Assembly: GCF_002294725.1 (NCBI RefSeq)
Contig: NZ_NSFT01000005.1
Coordinates: 62,001-126,000, forward strand
Direction: 5' to 3'
Origin: Mesorhizobium sp. WSM4313
GTDB taxonomy: Bacteria > Pseudomonadota > Alphaproteobacteria > Rhizobiales > Rhizobiaceae
DNA: 64,000 nt
In this document: in pieces, positions 62,047 through 64,000 of the stretch
Numbering within the stretch: the first letter of the stretch is position 1
How the letters are laid out: every line of letters starts with the position of its first letter
Made by a program: the position numbers and the translations under genes
Notes under the pieces: model-generated
The model's input: the letters and a program-made list of their open reading frames with translations, nothing else
Told to the model about the DNA's origin: nothing
Database searches by the model: none

Positions 62047-64000
62047 CTATCTGATCCCGTCAGAGCCGCCGGTGCTGCCAGTATCAGTGCCGCCGGAATC
62101 AGTGCTGCCGGTGCTGCCGGAGTCAGTGCTGCCGGTGCTTCCAGTGTCGGTGCTGCCGGAGTCAGTGCTGCCGGTGCTGCCAGTGTCGGTGCTGCCGGAG
62201 TCGGTGCTGCCGGAGTCGGTGCTGCCGGTGCTGTCACCGTCGGTGCTGCCGCTGTCAGATCCGCTGCCGCGGGGCTCGGGGTGATCGCCGCCATTGCCAC
62301 GCCAAGATGCCGATCCGGTGCCGTTCGGTATGCGCTTGGCCGGTATCTTGGTGACCGGTGGCGGCGCTTTTGGCGCGGGGGTACGGACCACCTTTATCTT
62401 CGTGACCACTTTGGTCACCACCTTGGGCTTGCACACCGGGACCGTCTTTTCGCTTCGCTTGGGCGAGAGACCGAGAATGGCCATCGAATAAGCCTCCTGC
62501 CGGTCGATGCCGGCTCGGAGGAAAGCCAAGGCGCGGGCCGGGTCGGCGGGCACGCCGTTGCGGCCTTCCTTGAAAATCATCGCAAGGTCCTTGGTGGCAT
62601 CGACATGCCCCATCGCCGCCGCCTGGAGCAGCAGGTCCAGTCCCTTGCCGGTGTCGCGCTGGACGCCGACACCGTCGAACAAAGCGCGCCCCAAGGCAGT
62701 CATGCCGTAGGGATCTCCCTTGTCCGACGCCTGCGCATAGAGGCTGTTGGCTTTGGTCAAATCCGGAGCCGCGCTCATTCCGGATGCGGCGATGTAGCCG
62801 AGCTCGTACACGGCACGGACGTGCCCCTTATCGGCCGCCTCCTGGATCACGTTCCTGGCTTCGTCGATCCGGCCCGACGCCAGCAGTGCCCGCCCCAACT
62901 CGTAGCGGAAGCGCGCAATGTCAGGATAGGACTTCACCGCCGCCTCGCAGGCTTCGACAGCTCCGCCGCCGATCTCGTTCGGCAAGCGGCCCGAGACAAC
63001 GCCCTGCAGGTCGAGCGGCTCGCCGGCGGCTTGGTCGCAAGGGTCGACGCTCGGCGAGAGTTGCATCGTCGACCGCTTCGCGGCGCTGCCCGCGCGGATA
63101 TCGAAGCCGACTTCGACGGGCGCGACCGAACCGATCTGCGGCTCGTAGCGCAGTTTGTCGACCTCGGCGGCCGTCAGGCTCGATTGCGGCGAAAGGACAC
63201 GGTCGGGCAGGGACAGTGTGCCGGCCGCCGGGTAGCTCGCAAGCTTAAGGCTGATAGAGGCATCCTTGGCCGGAAGCTCCAGTTTCAGCGGAACCGGACC
63301 GACGCCGAGCGGGACGCGGATGTCGCGACGTCCAATCGCTTCGGCGGCGTCGGCGACCTGGATTCCGCGTTCCGCCGTCTGCTGGCCCTGCTCGGCGTCC
63401 AACGGCGGCGCCGGTTGCTCCGCCCCGCGCATCAGCACGACGTCGTCGATCAGCGAGGAGTTCTCCCACGGAACCTGCTTGCCGTTGGTGGCCTTGACCA
63501 CGTCGCGGCGGACGGCCGCCATCACCGAGCGTATCTCCTGGTCCGGCGCCAGCGCACGGCGGGAGAAGGACGACGAAAACGGGCTGAGGTCGCCGGACCC
63601 GTCATAGGCGACCGCCCCCGGCTCGGTGGCAAAGGCAATCAGCGTGTTCTGCGAGCCTGTCACCTGCGCAAGGCCGCTGCCGCCGGCGACGATCAACTGG
63701 TCGCGTAGCCAATAGTCCTTGCGCGGGAAAGGATCGTTGCGACAGGCGTCGAGGATGATCATCTGGACCTTCGATCTCGAGCGCAGCTGCCGCAATATGT
63801 CGTCGACCTTGATGGCCTGGACCTCCATGTCGGCCGCATCTTTCAGCGACGCATCGACCGGAATCAGGAAATTCTCTCCGCCGATCTGGAAGCCGTGCCC
63901 CGAATAATAGACGACCGCCAGATCGGCGCCGTCCGCCGCCGCCAGATAGTTGCGGAACCGCTCTTCGAACTGAAGCTTGGTCAGGTCCTTGGCGGCGAAC
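62047..64000 (-). CDS. Caspase-fold (C14-like) protein with Sel1 repeats and Ser/Asp/Gly/Thr tail (5' end missing)
   Basis: The gene continues past the right edge; 651 C-terminal residues are seen. The catalytic histidine is in VVYYSGHGFQIGGENFLIP and the catalytic cysteine in MIILDACRNDPFPRKDYW, the hallmark of metacaspase/caspase-like C14 proteases. A middle Sel1-type repeat region follows (ALGRALFDGVGVQRDTGKGL; LLQAAAMGHVDATKDLAMIF), then a basic stretch and a low-complexity tail of GSTDSGSTDTG-type repeats. Catalytic residues being intact suggests an active protease; the role, perhaps in stress or cell death, is not known. Confidence 0.88.
   Translation of the reverse strand, partial: FAAKDLTKLQFEERFRNYLAAADGADLAVVYYSGHGFQIGGENFLIPVDASLKDAADMEVQAIKVDDILRQLRSRSKVQMIILDACRNDPFPRKDYWLRDQLIVAGGSGLAQVTGSQNTLIAFATEPGAVAYDGSGDLSPFSSSFSRRALAPDQEIRSVMAAVRRDVVKATNGKQVPWENSSLIDDVVLMRGAEQPAPPLDAEQGQQTAERGIQVADAAEAIGRRDIRVPLGVGPVPLKLELPAKDASISLKLASYPAAGTLSLPDRVLSPQSSLTAAEVDKLRYEPQIGSVAPVEVGFDIRAGSAAKRSTMQLSPSVDPCDQAAGEPLDLQGVVSGRLPNEIGGGAVEACEAAVKSYPDIARFRYELGRALLASGRIDEARNVIQEAADKGHVRAVYELGYIAASGMSAAPDLTKANSLYAQASDKGDPYGMTALGRALFDGVGVQRDTGKGLDLLLQAAAMGHVDATKDLAMIFKEGRNGVPADPARALAFLRAGIDRQEAYSMAILGLSPKRSEKTVPVCKPKVVTKVVTKIKVVRTPAPKAPPPVTKIPAKRIPNGTGSASWRGNGGDHPEPRGSGSDSGSTDGDSTGSTDSGSTDSGSTDTGSTGSTDSGSTDTGSTGSTDSGSTGSTDSGGTDTGSTGGSDGIR
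62055..62270. repeat. Degenerate tandem repeats coding the Ser/Asp/Gly/Thr tail
   Basis: Units built from GTGCTGCCGGAGTCAG and GTGCTGCCAGTGTCGG variants recur about a dozen times. They encode the repetitive C-terminal tail of the caspase-fold protein. Such arrays change length readily by slippage, so the tail length may vary between strains. Confidence 0.85.

Noticed and set aside
62072-62284. A plus-strand frame of repeated VLPVLPES
   Set aside because: It is the complement of the tandem repeat that encodes the tail of the caspase-fold protein.

Overview
The window is GC-rich alphaproteobacterial chromosome. Gene content and order point to the Hyphomicrobiales (Rhizobiales), most likely Mesorhizobium or a close Phyllobacteriaceae relative. 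Supporting signs are a tolQRAB-pal-cpoB-tilS-ftsH cluster followed by glmM, a serC-serA pair behind a structured leader, an rcdA (DUF1465) gene with CtrA-type boxes, Omp25/31-like porins, and hairpin intergenic repeats of the kind common in rhizobia. The genus is an inference; no rRNA or tRNA gene is present to confirm it. About 65 protein genes were recognised, plus one TPP riboswitch, a serC-type leader, a probable 6S RNA and a strong candidate small RNA.

Layout. 1-8 kb: a probable 6S RNA beside 5-formyltetrahydrofolate cyclo-ligase, a BrnT/BrnA-type toxin-antitoxin pair coupled to a YmdB-type phosphodiesterase, terC, a SRPBCC/PhnB/SRPBCC/ArsR cassette, yebC, a SelT/W/H-like redox protein and a TetR/DUF1772 divergent pair. 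8-24 kb: rpmE, an MsbA-like exporter, an M32 carboxypeptidase, a non-flagellar MotA/MotB-like pair, hemolysin III, suhB, efp, a Sel1-repeat protein with a ThiE-like partner, a TauE/SafE permease, rcdA with its CtrA boxes and candidate sRNA, and a glycosyltransferase. 24-28 kb: ruvC-ruvA-ruvB, interrupted by a frameshifted T4 Rnl1-type RNA ligase gene. 29.7-40.2 kb: the Tol-Pal envelope cluster continuing into tilS and ftsH, interrupted between tolB and pal by a short element in which a frameshifted four-helix-bundle (23S rRNA IVS-type) gene sits between inverted 8-bp repeat arrays. 40-50 kb: two paralogous secreted cysteine-repeat proteins, glmM, two outer-membrane beta-barrel proteins with exact TTAA-N7-TTAA boxes, serC-serA and a DMT permease. 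50-64 kb: purA, a large proline/alanine-rich membrane protein, ccdAB, an ABC-F ATPase, thiamine pyrophosphokinase, the TPP-riboswitch-controlled thiBPQ operon, an M48 lipoprotein peptidase, and the C-terminal part of a caspase-fold protein running off the right edge.

Most genes are housekeeping. The accessory signals of interest are two insertions of RNA-related genes into conserved operons (RNA ligase in ruv, IVS-type element in tol-pal), both frameshifted; an intrinsic terminator immediately ahead of the ligase ribosome-binding site; CtrA-type boxes linking rcdA, a candidate sRNA and two porins; and long perfect inverted repeats, the largest lying inside the thiBPQ operon.
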